A stretch of 9,220 nucleotides of DNA. Source: CAYYJM01 sp964471755. GTDB lineage: Bacteria > Planctomycetota > Planctomycetia > Gemmatales > Gemmataceae. The notes under the pieces are model-generated. The model had not been told where the DNA came from, made no database searches, and was given only the letters and a program-made list of their open reading frames with translations. Position numbers and translations under genes: made by a program. The stretch lies in NCBI GenBank assembly GCA_964471755.1, contig CAYYJM010000256.1, positions 1 through 9,220 of the forward strand, given 5' to 3'. Shown here one piece after another: positions 1-7,099 of this stretch. The first letter of the stretch is position 1. Each line of letters opens with the position of its first letter.

Positions 1-70
1 TGGTGCGCTTACTCCGCTCGGCCTGCGGCCTCGCTGCGTGCGCGGCTCTGACAGAAATTGAGGTGAACTC
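1..70 (+). other. Upstream flank and leader of the creatininase-family gene
   Basis: The first 51 bases can be read as an open frame that ends in a TGA stop at 49-51. They could be the tail of a gene that begins before the window, but 16 codons are too few to identify it. The sequence is rich in CGGCCT/GCGGCC-type runs, so the open frame may be chance. A purine-rich GAGGTG at 60-65 lies five bases before the ATG at 71 and is the likely ribosome binding site. No convincing promoter is visible in this short piece. Confidence 0.3.
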
Positions 71-940
71 ATGAACCGTGCCGCGACCGAGTACCGCTAC
101 GAAAAACTCACCTGGCCGGAGATCAACGACGCGATTGATCTCGGGCAGGTCTGCATCGTCCCGTGTGGAGCCGTCGAGCAGCACGGACCGCACTTGCCGC
201 TCGACGTCGATCTCGTCTGTCCGGTCGGCATCGCCAGCGGAGCCGGCCGTGAGATCCCCGACAAGATGCTCGTCCTGCCCGTCGTCGCCTACGGCTACAC
301 CGGCCACGTCATGGACTTTCCCGGCACGATCAACCAGGACTACGGCCACTTCATCGACCACGTCCTGGACATCACCAAATCGCTGGCCTACCACGGCTTC
401 AAGAAAATCGTCCTGCTCAACGGCCACGGCTCGAACATGCCGAATCTCGATCTCGTCGCCCGGCGGACGAACCTCGAGACGGACGCCGAGTGTGTCTGTG
501 CCGCGTGGTGGAATCTGCTCACGATCGACAAGGAATTTCTGCCACGCTGGCGGCAGAGCAAGTTCCCCGGCGGCTGCTCGCACGCCTGCGAGCTGGAGAC
601 GAGCCTGTACCTGTACCTCGACGGCGACAACGTCCGCACCGACCTGATCAAGAGCGGCACCATCTCGTTCAATGCCGAGGAGAGCCCATTTAACTGGGTG
701 GATCTGTTCGCGGCCGGCCCGGCGACGGTCATCTCGTGGACGAGCAGTTACTCCCCGACCGGCGTCCTGGGCGATGCCGAGTTGGCGACGGCCGAGAAGG
801 GCCGCGAGGCGTACGAGGAGGCGGTGCGGCAATTGATCCGGTTCGTGACGTGGTTCAAGGAACGGCCGAAGGACGTGCGCAAGGATCATCACCGCAGGCC
901 GCCGACGATGCCGCTTCCCTGGGGGCAGCGGACGGTGTAA
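71..940 (+). CDS. Creatininase-family metal-dependent amidohydrolase
   Basis: This 289-residue protein is a full-length member of the creatininase family, cytoplasmic enzymes that use two metal ions to hydrolyse cyclic or linear amides. The family includes creatininase, the FAPy deformylase ArfB and the mycofactocin peptidase MftE. The N-terminal motif VEQHGPHLPLDVD (residues 35-47) supplies E36, H38 and D47, which match the usual metal-ligand spacing. NGHGSN (117-122) supplies H119, and HACELETS (171-178) holds a conserved Glu pair typical of the non-creatininase branches. As I recall it, true creatininase has NGHYEN with a Glu ligand where this protein has S121, so creatinine itself is a doubtful substrate. 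No signal peptide or membrane segment is visible. The ATG at 71 is supported by GAGGTG five bases upstream and by the family alignment starting soon after. The TAA stop overlaps a possible promoter element for the next gene. The family call is firm; the substrate is unknown. Confidence 0.9.
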   Translation: MNRAATEYRYEKLTWPEINDAIDLGQVCIVPCGAVEQHGPHLPLDVDLVCPVGIASGAGREIPDKMLVLPVVAYGYTGHVMDFPGTINQDYGHFIDHVLDITKSLAYHGFKKIVLLNGHGSNMPNLDLVARRTNLETDAECVCAAWWNLLTIDKEFLPRWRQSKFPGGCSHACELETSLYLYLDGDNVRTDLIKSGTISFNAEESPFNWVDLFAAGPATVISWTSSYSPTGVLGDAELATAEKGREAYEEAVRQLIRFVTWFKERPKDVRKDHHRRPPTMPLPWGQRTV

Positions 941-943
941 AAT
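915..943 (+). promoter_or_regulatory. Candidate promoter of the kinase gene
   Basis: A TAAAAT hexamer at 938-943 differs from the TATAAT consensus at one base. It is preceded at 17-bp spacing by a weak TTCCCT (915-920). It overlaps the stop codon of the creatininase-family gene and sits 69 bases before the kinase ATG. The -35 match is poor, so the call rests mainly on the AT-rich hexamer, which stands out in GC-rich DNA. If real, the kinase can be transcribed separately from the upstream gene. Confidence 0.35.
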
Positions 944-951
944 CGCCAGGG
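936..951 (+). repeat. 16-bp element, copy 1 (TGTAAAATCGCCAGGG)
   Basis: This 16-base string recurs at 7073-7088 with a single base change (T to C at position 8). Here it begins in the last codons of the creatininase-family gene and lies upstream of the kinase. The other copy also lies between a start region and another gene. The shared part includes a TAAAA core that could be a -10 box and a GCCAGGG tail that a standard promoter does not need. It may be a regulatory site, or it may be coincidence in a biased genome. Confidence 0.4.
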
Positions 952-1012
952 CCGTTCCTTCGAGAGAGGATGTCGCCGACCGCCTACCCGAACCCACCGA
1001 GGAGGCAACGCG

Positions 1013-4000
1013 ATGGATGACCTGGATCGCCTGCCGAGTCTGCCCGTGGAACTGGCCCCGCGGATCGCCGCGGTCTGCACCCGGTTCGAGGCCGCCTGGC
1101 GGTCGCCGGGGCCGCGGATCGAGGACCACATCGACGGCTGGGCCGGCGACGACCGCCTCGCTCTGCTGCGCGTGCTGATCTTTATCGATATGTACCACCG
1201 CCGGCTGCGCGGCGTTCCCTGCCCGACCGCGGATTACCAGCGGCGGTTCCCCGAACTCGCTGGCTGGCTTGCCGGAGCCACCCCGGCAGACGACGAGGCG
1301 GAGACGTTGGCGGGCCCGGCCGAGGCCAGCTCGCCGGCGCTGGACGCCCCGCCGGGCTACGAGGTGCTGCACGCCCTCGGCCAGGGCGGCATGGGCGTCG
1401 TCTACCTCGCCCGGCAGACGCGATTGAAGCGGCTGGTGGCGCTGAAGATGATCAAGGCTGGCACCACCGCCGACGACGCGGACCGGGCCCGTTTCCAGGC
1501 CGAGGCGGAGGCGATCGGAAGGCTGAATCACCCGTCCATCGTCCAGGTGTACGAGGTCGGTACGCACCGTGGCCAGCCGTTCATGGCCCTGGAGTACTGC
1601 CCAGGTGGCTCCCTCGACAAGGTCCTCGCCGCCCGGCCGATGCCGGCACCAGACGCGGCGCGGCTGGTCCGCGTCCTGGCCGAGGCAGTGCATGCCGCCC
1701 ACGCAGCCCAGGTCATCCATCGCGACCTGAAGCCGGGCAACGTCCTGCTGACGGCCAATGGTCAGCCAAAGGTGACCGACTTCGGTCTGGTCAAGAAGCT
1801 GGACGAGGTCGGCCAGACGCAGACCGGGGTGGTGATGGGCACGCCGTCCTACATGCCGCCGGAGCAGGCTCTGGGCGAGAAGGACGTCGGCCCGGCCGCG
1901 GACGTGTGGTCGCTGGGGGCGATCCTCTACTGTTGCCTGACCGGCCGGCCACCGTTCCGCGCGGCCACCACGATGGACACGCTGTTGCAGGTCCTCGGCA
2001 GCGAGCCGGTGCCGGTGCGCCAGTTGCAGCCAGAGGTGCCACGCGACCTGGAGACGGTCGTCCACAAGTGCCTCCAGAAGGACCCCACCCGGCGGTATCC
2101 CTCGGCGCAGGCGCTGGCCGACGACCTGGGCCGGTTCCTCGACGACCGCCCGATCCTCGCCCGGCCACCTGGCCTGGCGGAGCGGGCCTGGCGCTGGTGC
2201 GGTCGCAACCGGGCCGTCGCCGCGTCGGGCGCAGTGGTGGCCGTCGCCCTCGTCGCCGTCCTGACGCTGGCGTTCCACTTCGTCGCCGAGCGGGACGCGG
2301 CGGAAAAGGCCCGCCAGGTCGCATCGGTCGCCAACTACTTCCGCCTGCTCACCCAGGTCCGCGAACGCAACCGGGACCAGCCCCCCGGCTGGACGGCGGC
2401 CGGGTTGGCCGACCTCAGGCAGGCGGCGGCGCTGCGCCCCGACGACGACCAGCTACCCGCGCTGCGGAGCGTGGCGGCCGCCTGCCTGGGCGGCGTCACC
2501 CTGACCGAGCGCGCCCGGGTGCGGCTGGACGGCCCGCCGGGGCCGCTGGCGTTCGCCCCGGACGGCCAGACCCTGTACGTCGGCCGGAATCGAAACCCGC
2601 GGATCGAGTTGAACTCCTGCTCGGTCTACCGCGTCGCTGTCGCCGCCGGGGAGGTCACCCGGACGATGCCGGTCCCCGGCTCGGCCGCCTGGCAGAAGGA
2701 GGCGGACAAGCCCGACGGGGTTCGGGCGGTCGCCGTCAGCCCGGACGGCCGGTGGCTCGTCGCCGGGTTGCGCAGCGGCGGGCTGTGGCGCTGGGACCTC
2801 GGCCGGGACGGGCCGGCCGAGCCGTTCCCGGCCGGGCACGCCGGCGAGGTGAAGGAATTGGCCTTCGGCCACGACGGCCGGGCCCTCTACTCGCAGGCCC
2901 CGCTGGACGGCGTCCGGCGCTGGGACGCGACGACGTGGCAGGAGACGGCGCGATACGATCCCGGCAAGGGCGACCGATCCGGGCTAATCCTCGCCCCCGC
3001 CGGCGAGTGGGTGGCCTGCAACCAGAGCCACGGCGGGCTGGTCTTCCTCGACCCGATCACCCTGCGGAAGCGACCGTCGGCCGGGAGGCTGGAGGCCAAC
3101 CACCTGGCCCTGGCACCGGACGGGCGCTGCCTGGTCGCGAGCACGGAACAGTCGCTGCGCCTGCACGACCTGATCGCCCGCGAGCCGACGGTCCACTTCC
3201 GCCAGCCGGGGCAGGAGACTGCCGAGGACGACCTCATCACCGGCGTGGCGGTCAGCCCGGATGGTGCCCTGGTCGCCTCGGCCTGTGAATGGACCCGGCA
3301 CGTCCGGCTGTGGGACGTGGCCAGCGGCGGCCTGCTCGCCGACACCAACGTCGGTGGCGGCACGCTCAAGGTCGCCTTTGCGCCGGACGGCCGGACCCTG
3401 GCCGTCGCCGGGGAGAAGGAGATCGTCCTGTTCGACATCGGCGGCTGGGCCCGGCCGACTCTGGCGATGGCACCACGGCCGCTGCTCGGGGCGGCCTGGC
3501 TGCGCGGCGAACCGATCCTGGCCGTCCTGGGGCTCGCCGAATGGGACTACTTCGCCGAGTTGACCTTCCATCCCCTCCTCGGTCGGGACGGGGCCCCGCC
3601 CCGTGGGGCCCCGCCGCCGTTCTTCATCTGGCTGAACGAGTTCCGGGACACGCTCACCCCGCTGGAGGTCGCCCCGGGCGGCACCCAGGTCGCCTTGCCG
3701 ACGGCGCGGGAGATCACCCGCTGGGAGCCGGCAGCCACCCCGCTCACGAAACGCCTGCTGAAGCGGAACGGGCTACAGTCGATCCAGTTCGGCCCCGACG
3801 GCCGCCTCTGGGCCGCCGCCGGCGACGATGTCCTGGCACTCACCGTCCCGTCGGGGAGCCAGTCCGTCGCCTGGCTGGACGGGATCGGCTGGGCCCAGCC
3901 GGAGGGGACGGTTGCAGCGCGGTGGACGATCGACTCGAAGAAGACACAGGCCGGCCAGGGCGTCGTCCGCTCCCTGGCTGTCGGCCGGCGGCGTGTCATC

Positions 4001-4987
4001 GCCGGGCTGCGCGAGGGGTCGATCGCCGTACTCGACGCCGCCGACGCGCGGCAGCTCCGCGAGTTGGCCCCCGCTAAGGGGTCGGTCCAGTCGCTGGCGT
4101 TCGACCGGGACGAAACGGTCGCCGTATTCGGCACCGAGCTCGGGGCGGTCGGCGTTCTCGACGCGGAAGGCGACGTACTCGCCGTCCGGGACGCCCACGC
4201 TGATAGCGTCGAGAGCGTCGCCTTCGTCACATCGACCCTGCTCGCCAGCGGGTCGCGCGACCGGACGGTGCGCCTGTGGCGCTGGCGCGACGGCCGGCTT
4301 GACGAGGTGCTCACGCTGCCGTTCACCGGCCCGGTTCGCCGGGTGGCGGCGACGGCGGACGGGGCGCGCCTGGCCGTCCTGGTGCGCGGTGAGCGGGCCG
4401 TCCGTGTCTGGCGGCTTGACCGTCTCCGCGCCGGGCTGGCCGACCTCGGCCTCGCCCCGGACCTGCCGGTCGTAGTACCGGATGGCGGCCCGTTCGATGC
4501 CGGGCCGTGGGCCGCCGCACCGGCCGGGCCACCGGGCCGGGTGCGGCTCGATCTGTACCAGGGAGCGCACTTCGAGCGGCTCGTCCACACGCGGCTCGAT
4601 CCGGGCGTCGATTGGGACCGGCCGCGGGAGCCGGCCGATCCGGGCCTGAACCGCGGCCCGGCGTTCTCGGTGCGGTGGACGTGTCGTCTTCAGCCACCGG
4701 CCGGGGGGAAGTACGTCCTGGTGCTGGAACACACGGCAGCGGCGCGGTTGTGGCTCGACGGCCGGCTTATCTTCGACGCCGACCACGGCGGCCAGTTCCA
4801 GCATGGCGAGGCGGCCGTCGATCTGGCCGCGGCGGGGCACGCTCTGCGCGTCGAGTACCGGACGGTGGACCAGTCGCCCCGATGCCGGCTCGGGTGGAGA
4901 CGCGACGGCGGGGCGTGGGAGCCGATCCCGAGCGAGTGGCTGCACGCGGACCACGCGACGGCCGAGGGCCTCCGGCCGGGCAGGTAG
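1013..4987 (+). CDS. Transmembrane Ser/Thr protein kinase with WD40-like repeats and C-terminal PA14-like domain
   Basis: This 1324-residue protein is a Hanks-type (PknB-like) serine/threonine kinase fused to sensor-like repeats. An N-terminal region (about 1-90) resembles the conserved leader often found on planctomycete kinases. The kinase domain spans about 116-376 and looks active: Gly-rich loop GQGGMGVVY (123-131), VALK lysine K145, likely alpha-C Glu E164, catalytic HRDLKPGN (236-243, D238), DFG (256-258), activation segment GTPSYMPPEQ (276-285) and DVWSLG (297-302). One hydrophobic helix at about 403-424 follows, so the C-terminal ~900 residues are probably outside the cytoplasmic membrane. 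Residues about 508-1150 carry many degenerate WD40-type repeats, recognisable by recurring xAFxPDGRxLxxG and RLWD/VRVW strands, enough for about two propellers. Residues about 1176-1315 resemble a PA14 domain (FSVRWTC, RLWLDGRLIFD, an aGHALRVEYR strand and a final IPSEWL). The GAGGAGG at 999-1005, seven bases before the ATG, sets the start. Its ligand and phosphorylation targets cannot be told from sequence. Confidence 0.93.
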   Translation: MDDLDRLPSLPVELAPRIAAVCTRFEAAWRSPGPRIEDHIDGWAGDDRLALLRVLIFIDMYHRRLRGVPCPTADYQRRFPELAGWLAGATPADDEAETLAGPAEASSPALDAPPGYEVLHALGQGGMGVVYLARQTRLKRLVALKMIKAGTTADDADRARFQAEAEAIGRLNHPSIVQVYEVGTHRGQPFMALEYCPGGSLDKVLAARPMPAPDAARLVRVLAEAVHAAHAAQVIHRDLKPGNVLLTANGQPKVTDFGLVKKLDEVGQTQTGVVMGTPSYMPPEQALGEKDVGPAADVWSLGAILYCCLTGRPPFRAATTMDTLLQVLGSEPVPVRQLQPEVPRDLETVVHKCLQKDPTRRYPSAQALADDLGRFLDDRPILARPPGLAERAWRWCGRNRAVAASGAVVAVALVAVLTLAFHFVAERDAAEKARQVASVANYFRLLTQVRERNRDQPPGWTAAGLADLRQAAALRPDDDQLPALRSVAAACLGGVTLTERARVRLDGPPGPLAFAPDGQTLYVGRNRNPRIELNSCSVYRVAVAAGEVTRTMPVPGSAAWQKEADKPDGVRAVAVSPDGRWLVAGLRSGGLWRWDLGRDGPAEPFPAGHAGEVKELAFGHDGRALYSQAPLDGVRRWDATTWQETARYDPGKGDRSGLILAPAGEWVACNQSHGGLVFLDPITLRKRPSAGRLEANHLALAPDGRCLVASTEQSLRLHDLIAREPTVHFRQPGQETAEDDLITGVAVSPDGALVASACEWTRHVRLWDVASGGLLADTNVGGGTLKVAFAPDGRTLAVAGEKEIVLFDIGGWARPTLAMAPRPLLGAAWLRGEPILAVLGLAEWDYFAELTFHPLLGRDGAPPRGAPPPFFIWLNEFRDTLTPLEVAPGGTQVALPTAREITRWEPAATPLTKRLLKRNGLQSIQFGPDGRLWAAAGDDVLALTVPSGSQSVAWLDGIGWAQPEGTVAARWTIDSKKTQAGQGVVRSLAVGRRRVIAGLREGSIAVLDAADARQLRELAPAKGSVQSLAFDRDETVAVFGTELGAVGVLDAEGDVLAVRDAHADSVESVAFVTSTLLASGSRDRTVRLWRWRDGRLDEVLTLPFTGPVRRVAATADGARLAVLVRGERAVRVWRLDRLRAGLADLGLAPDLPVVVPDGGPFDAGPWAAAPAGPPGRVRLDLYQGAHFERLVHTRLDPGVDWDRPREPADPGLNRGPAFSVRWTCRLQPPAGGKYVLVLEHTAAARLWLDGRLIFDADHGGQFQHGEAAVDLAAAGHALRVEYRTVDQSPRCRLGWRRDGGAWEPIPSEWLHADHATAEGLRPGR
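3590..3615 (+). repeat. Short GC-only tandem repeat inside the kinase gene
   Basis: GGGGCCCCGCC occurs twice, at 3590-3600 and 3605-3615, with a 15-bp period. It encodes a duplicated Gly-Ala-Pro-Pro in a proline-rich loop between WD40-like segments. Each copy contains the self-complementary GGGGCCCC, so the stretch can fold on itself. It is probably a local slippage duplication in a tolerant loop and keeps the reading frame. Confidence 0.6.
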
Positions 4988-5062
4988 CCCGGACCCGCCC
5001 GACGCTGACGCGGAGAGCGTGTCTCGTGTTCGGGCCAGCCGGGCATCTCCTTCGAGGGGCCG

Positions 5063-5149
5063 CCCGCGGAGCTGGCCGTGCGGATCGCCACGGCGTGCGA
5101 CCGGTTCTCGGACTTGTCGGACGCCTCGATGCGTGCGAGAGTAGAGACC
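5063..5149 (+). pseudogene. Remnant resembling the N-terminus of the upstream kinase
   Basis: In the gap between the kinase and the enolase-superfamily gene, the frame from 5063 reads PAELAVRIATACDRF and a little later ARVET. The kinase N-terminus reads PVELAPRIAAVCTRF (residues 11-25 plus F26) followed by PRIED at nearly the same distance. At DNA level, 5063-5113 aligns without gaps to 1043-1093 with 39 of 51 bases identical by my count. The frame is open back to a TGA at 5006-5008, but there is no ATG and no kinase domain follows. The frame runs on past the start of the next gene in a different phase. The likely explanation is the decayed start of a second, paralogous kinase or a partial duplication of the neighbour. 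A short functional peptide is less likely. Confidence 0.55.
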
Positions 5150-5180
5150 GGGAGACTCGCACCGAAGGGAGCGCCTGGGC

Positions 5181-6296
5181 ATGAAGATTGCCGAACTGAA
5201 GTTTACTGGTCTTTCCGGCGGCACCGTCGAGGGCGGCTGGGCCGAGGAACTCACCCCCGCAGACAACGTCCACACGATCGTCGAGGTCGTCACTGACGCC
5301 GGGCTCGTGGGAGTGGGAAGCACGTTCACCAGCCGCGACCTCGTCGCCGCCGCGGCGAAGTTGCTGTCGCCGTTCCTGCTTGGCGAGCGAGCCGACGAGC
5401 CGGCCAGGGTGAGTGAAAAACTTCGCCAGCACACGTTCTGGCAGGGCCGAGGCGGAGCCGTCGAACACGCCATCAGCGGTATCGACATCGCCCTGTGGGA
5501 TCTGTTCGGCAAGATCACCGGTCAGCCGGTCGCTCGCCTGCTCGGCGGCTATTATCGCACGAAGATCAAGCCGTACGGTTCGCTGCTGTTCGACGAGCCG
5601 GAGCGACTCCGGGCCAAGTTGACGCAGGCCGTCGCACGCGGCTTCCAGGCGATCAAGCTCGGCTGGAAGCCGTTTGGTCGGCGCGATGCGAAGACCGATG
5701 AGTTGCTCGTCCGCACCGCCCGTGAGACGGTCGGGCCGGGCGTCGAGATCATGGTCGATGCCGGCGGCAGTGACGCCTTCTGGCCGCACGGCTTCAAGTG
5801 GGCCCTGCGGACGGCGCAGATGCTCGCTGCCTACGATGTGGTCTGGTTCGAGGAAGCCCTGCCGCCGGACGATCTGGCCGGCTTCGCCGAGCTGCGTCGT
5901 CTGTCACCGGTGCCGATCGCCACGGGCGAGGTGCTGACCCGACGACAGAGCTTTCGGCCGCTGTTCGAGCAGCGGTGCGTGGATGTCGTCCAGCCAGACT
6001 GCACCAAGTGCGGCGGCCTGACCGAGGCGTGGCGCATCGCCTGGATGGCGCACGAACACAACGTCCAGTGGGTGCCGCACGGCTGGAATACGGCCGTTGG
6101 ATTGGCCGCTGATCTGCAACTCGCCGCGGCGATGCCAGTGGCGCGATACGTCGAGTTCTTGACGCCGTCGCCGTACATGGACGAGTTGATTACAACACCC
6201 TTCCGGCCGGATGCGGACGGTTACCTGGGCATCCCGGATCGGCCGGGGCTCGGCATCGATTTGAATCGCGAGGCCCTGAAGCGGTTCGGCGTGTAG
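5181..6296 (+). CDS. Mandelate racemase/muconate lactonizing enzyme family protein (enolase superfamily)
   Basis: This 371-residue protein has the usual length and order of an enolase-superfamily enzyme, which abstracts a proton alpha to a carboxylate and stabilises the enolate with Mg2+. An N-terminal capping domain (about 1-125, with GIDIALWDLFGKITGQPVARLLGG at 100-123) precedes the barrel. The three metal ligands are D193 (MVDAGG), E224 (WFEEAL) and E250 (ATGE). The mandelate-racemase-type Asp/His dyad is D273 (QPD) and H300 (VPHGW). K159 in AIKLGWKPFG stands at the barrel strand where many relatives have a Lys-x-Lys pair; here the third residue is Gly. The features suit an acid-sugar dehydratase or related enzyme of the MR subgroup, but the substrate cannot be named. 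The ATG at 5181 has a purine-rich AAGGGAG about ten bases upstream and starts at the expected first beta strand. The stop lies 24 bases from the end of the convergent DUF4058 gene. Confidence 0.9.
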   Translation: MKIAELKFTGLSGGTVEGGWAEELTPADNVHTIVEVVTDAGLVGVGSTFTSRDLVAAAAKLLSPFLLGERADEPARVSEKLRQHTFWQGRGGAVEHAISGIDIALWDLFGKITGQPVARLLGGYYRTKIKPYGSLLFDEPERLRAKLTQAVARGFQAIKLGWKPFGRRDAKTDELLVRTARETVGPGVEIMVDAGGSDAFWPHGFKWALRTAQMLAAYDVVWFEEALPPDDLAGFAELRRLSPVPIATGEVLTRRQSFRPLFEQRCVDVVQPDCTKCGGLTEAWRIAWMAHEHNVQWVPHGWNTAVGLAADLQLAAAMPVARYVEFLTPSPYMDELITTPFRPDADGYLGIPDRPGLGIDLNREALKRFGV

Positions 6297-6320
6297 CACC
6301 CTCACATCCCGTTGCGAGGC

Positions 6321-7040
6321 TCACGCGATGCCGAGGATGTGGCACGTCTCCTGGTAACTGGTTTCCAGCGGCAGCATGATACGGAGCGATGGGGCGAGCC
6401 AGATGGGAATCGTCGGCAGCGGTTGGCCGACGGTCATCGGGTAGAACCAGGAATCCAGGAACGATGTCCGCCGCTTCGGACGCTTGCGGGCCCGGAGCGT
6501 GACGGAGTACAGGTGTGGTGGAACTTCGCCGAGGCTCGGGTCGGAGTGACCCAGCAGCGTGAGCAACTCGGCATACAGGTTGGCCTGGCGGACACTCACC
6601 AGGTCCACGATCGAGACGCAGATGCCCTGCTGCAACAGGGTCGCGACCTTGCCGACGAACACCTCCCTGGTACCGGGGCGATCCTTGTTGCTCGGACTGA
6701 CCATCTCGATGGCGGCGACTAGAATGCGGCCATGTTCGGAGTCGTAGATGCGGACCTCATACTCGTCCTGCTCGGACAGGTCCGCCTCGACGGTAAGCGT
6801 CGGCGACAGGGCTGTCTGCGTTGCGGTGCCCCCCGCGTCGGTGTCGGGCGCGGTCACATTCTCGTGCGCGGAGACGTCGATCTCGAAAGCCGAGCCGATG
6901 TGGACGTTCGGCGCGGCGCGGAATCCTGCCGGTAGGTGGTTCCGCAGATCGCGGACCATTTCCATCGGCCAGCCGCCGTGGACTTCGTCCCAGGAGTGGG
7001 TATTGGTCACCGGCGGACGGAAGTGGTCGCGGAGCGGCAT
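6321..7040 (-). CDS. DUF4058 family protein
   Basis: This 239-residue protein matches the DUF4058 family, which has no settled function and is common in cyanobacteria and planctomycetes. It starts MPLRDHF and HSWDEVHGGWP, typical of family N-termini. The core is AAIEMVSPSNKDRPG (109-123), followed by K131 and then SIVDLVSV (143-150). The spacing of a downstream Lys and VDL after an E-x-x-SPxN motif resembles Uma2-type PD-(D/E)XK nuclease-like folds, with D55, E112 and K131 as possible equivalents; that link is my inference. No signal peptide or membrane helix is seen. The frame continues open upstream for about 197 codons, but the ATG at 7040 is chosen because GAGGAG lies seven bases before it and family similarity starts there. 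A possible promoter lies 31-59 bases upstream of the ATG. It is convergent with the enolase-superfamily gene and divergent from chorismate mutase. Confidence 0.82.
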   Translation of the reverse strand: MPLRDHFRPPVTNTHSWDEVHGGWPMEMVRDLRNHLPAGFRAAPNVHIGSAFEIDVSAHENVTAPDTDAGGTATQTALSPTLTVEADLSEQDEYEVRIYDSEHGRILVAAIEMVSPSNKDRPGTREVFVGKVATLLQQGICVSIVDLVSVRQANLYAELLTLLGHSDPSLGEVPPHLYSVTLRARKRPKRRTSFLDSWFYPMTVGQPLPTIPIWLAPSLRIMLPLETSYQETCHILGIA

Positions 7041-7070
7041 CGGGGTACTCCTCGGGGCAGCCTTTCCGTC

Positions 7071-7099
7071 ATTGTAAAACCGCCAGGGGAGGGACGCAA
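7071..7099 (-). promoter_or_regulatory. Candidate promoter of the DUF4058 gene
   Basis: On the minus strand, TTGCGT (7094-7099) and TACAAT (7071-7076) are separated by 17 bp. TACAAT differs from the TATAAT consensus at one position, and TTG is the best-conserved half of the -35 box. The -10 box lies about 30 bases before the ATG at 7040, leaving room for the GAGGAG ribosome binding site. A sigma-70-type promoter is therefore plausible. It overlaps copy 2 of the repeated 16-bp element. Confidence 0.5.
7073..7088 (+). repeat. 16-bp element, copy 2 (TGTAAAACCGCCAGGG)
   Basis: Fifteen of 16 bases match the element at 936-951, in the same orientation relative to the window. It lies in the divergent region between the DUF4058 gene and chorismate mutase, inside the candidate minus-strand promoter. 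In plus orientation it is followed at once by a GGGAGGG and an ATG at 7101 that is in frame with chorismate mutase. Both copies therefore sit upstream of plus-strand coding sequence. Confidence 0.4.

Noticed and set aside
1906..3288. A 460-codon plus-strand frame inside the kinase gene
   Set aside because: It is an alternative phase of the kinase, is nearly all Arg, Gly, Pro and Ala, and has no plausible motif; the kinase frame carries the catalytic and repeat motifs.
3773..5518. A 581-codon open frame on the minus strand across the kinase C-terminus and into the next gene
   Set aside because: It is antisense to two well-recognised genes, is rich in Arg, Pro and Gly as expected from the opposite strand of GC-rich codons, and shows no domain.
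6297..6320. Terminator between the convergent enolase-superfamily and DUF4058 genes
   Set aside because: The 24-base gap holds no inverted repeat or T-run that I can see.
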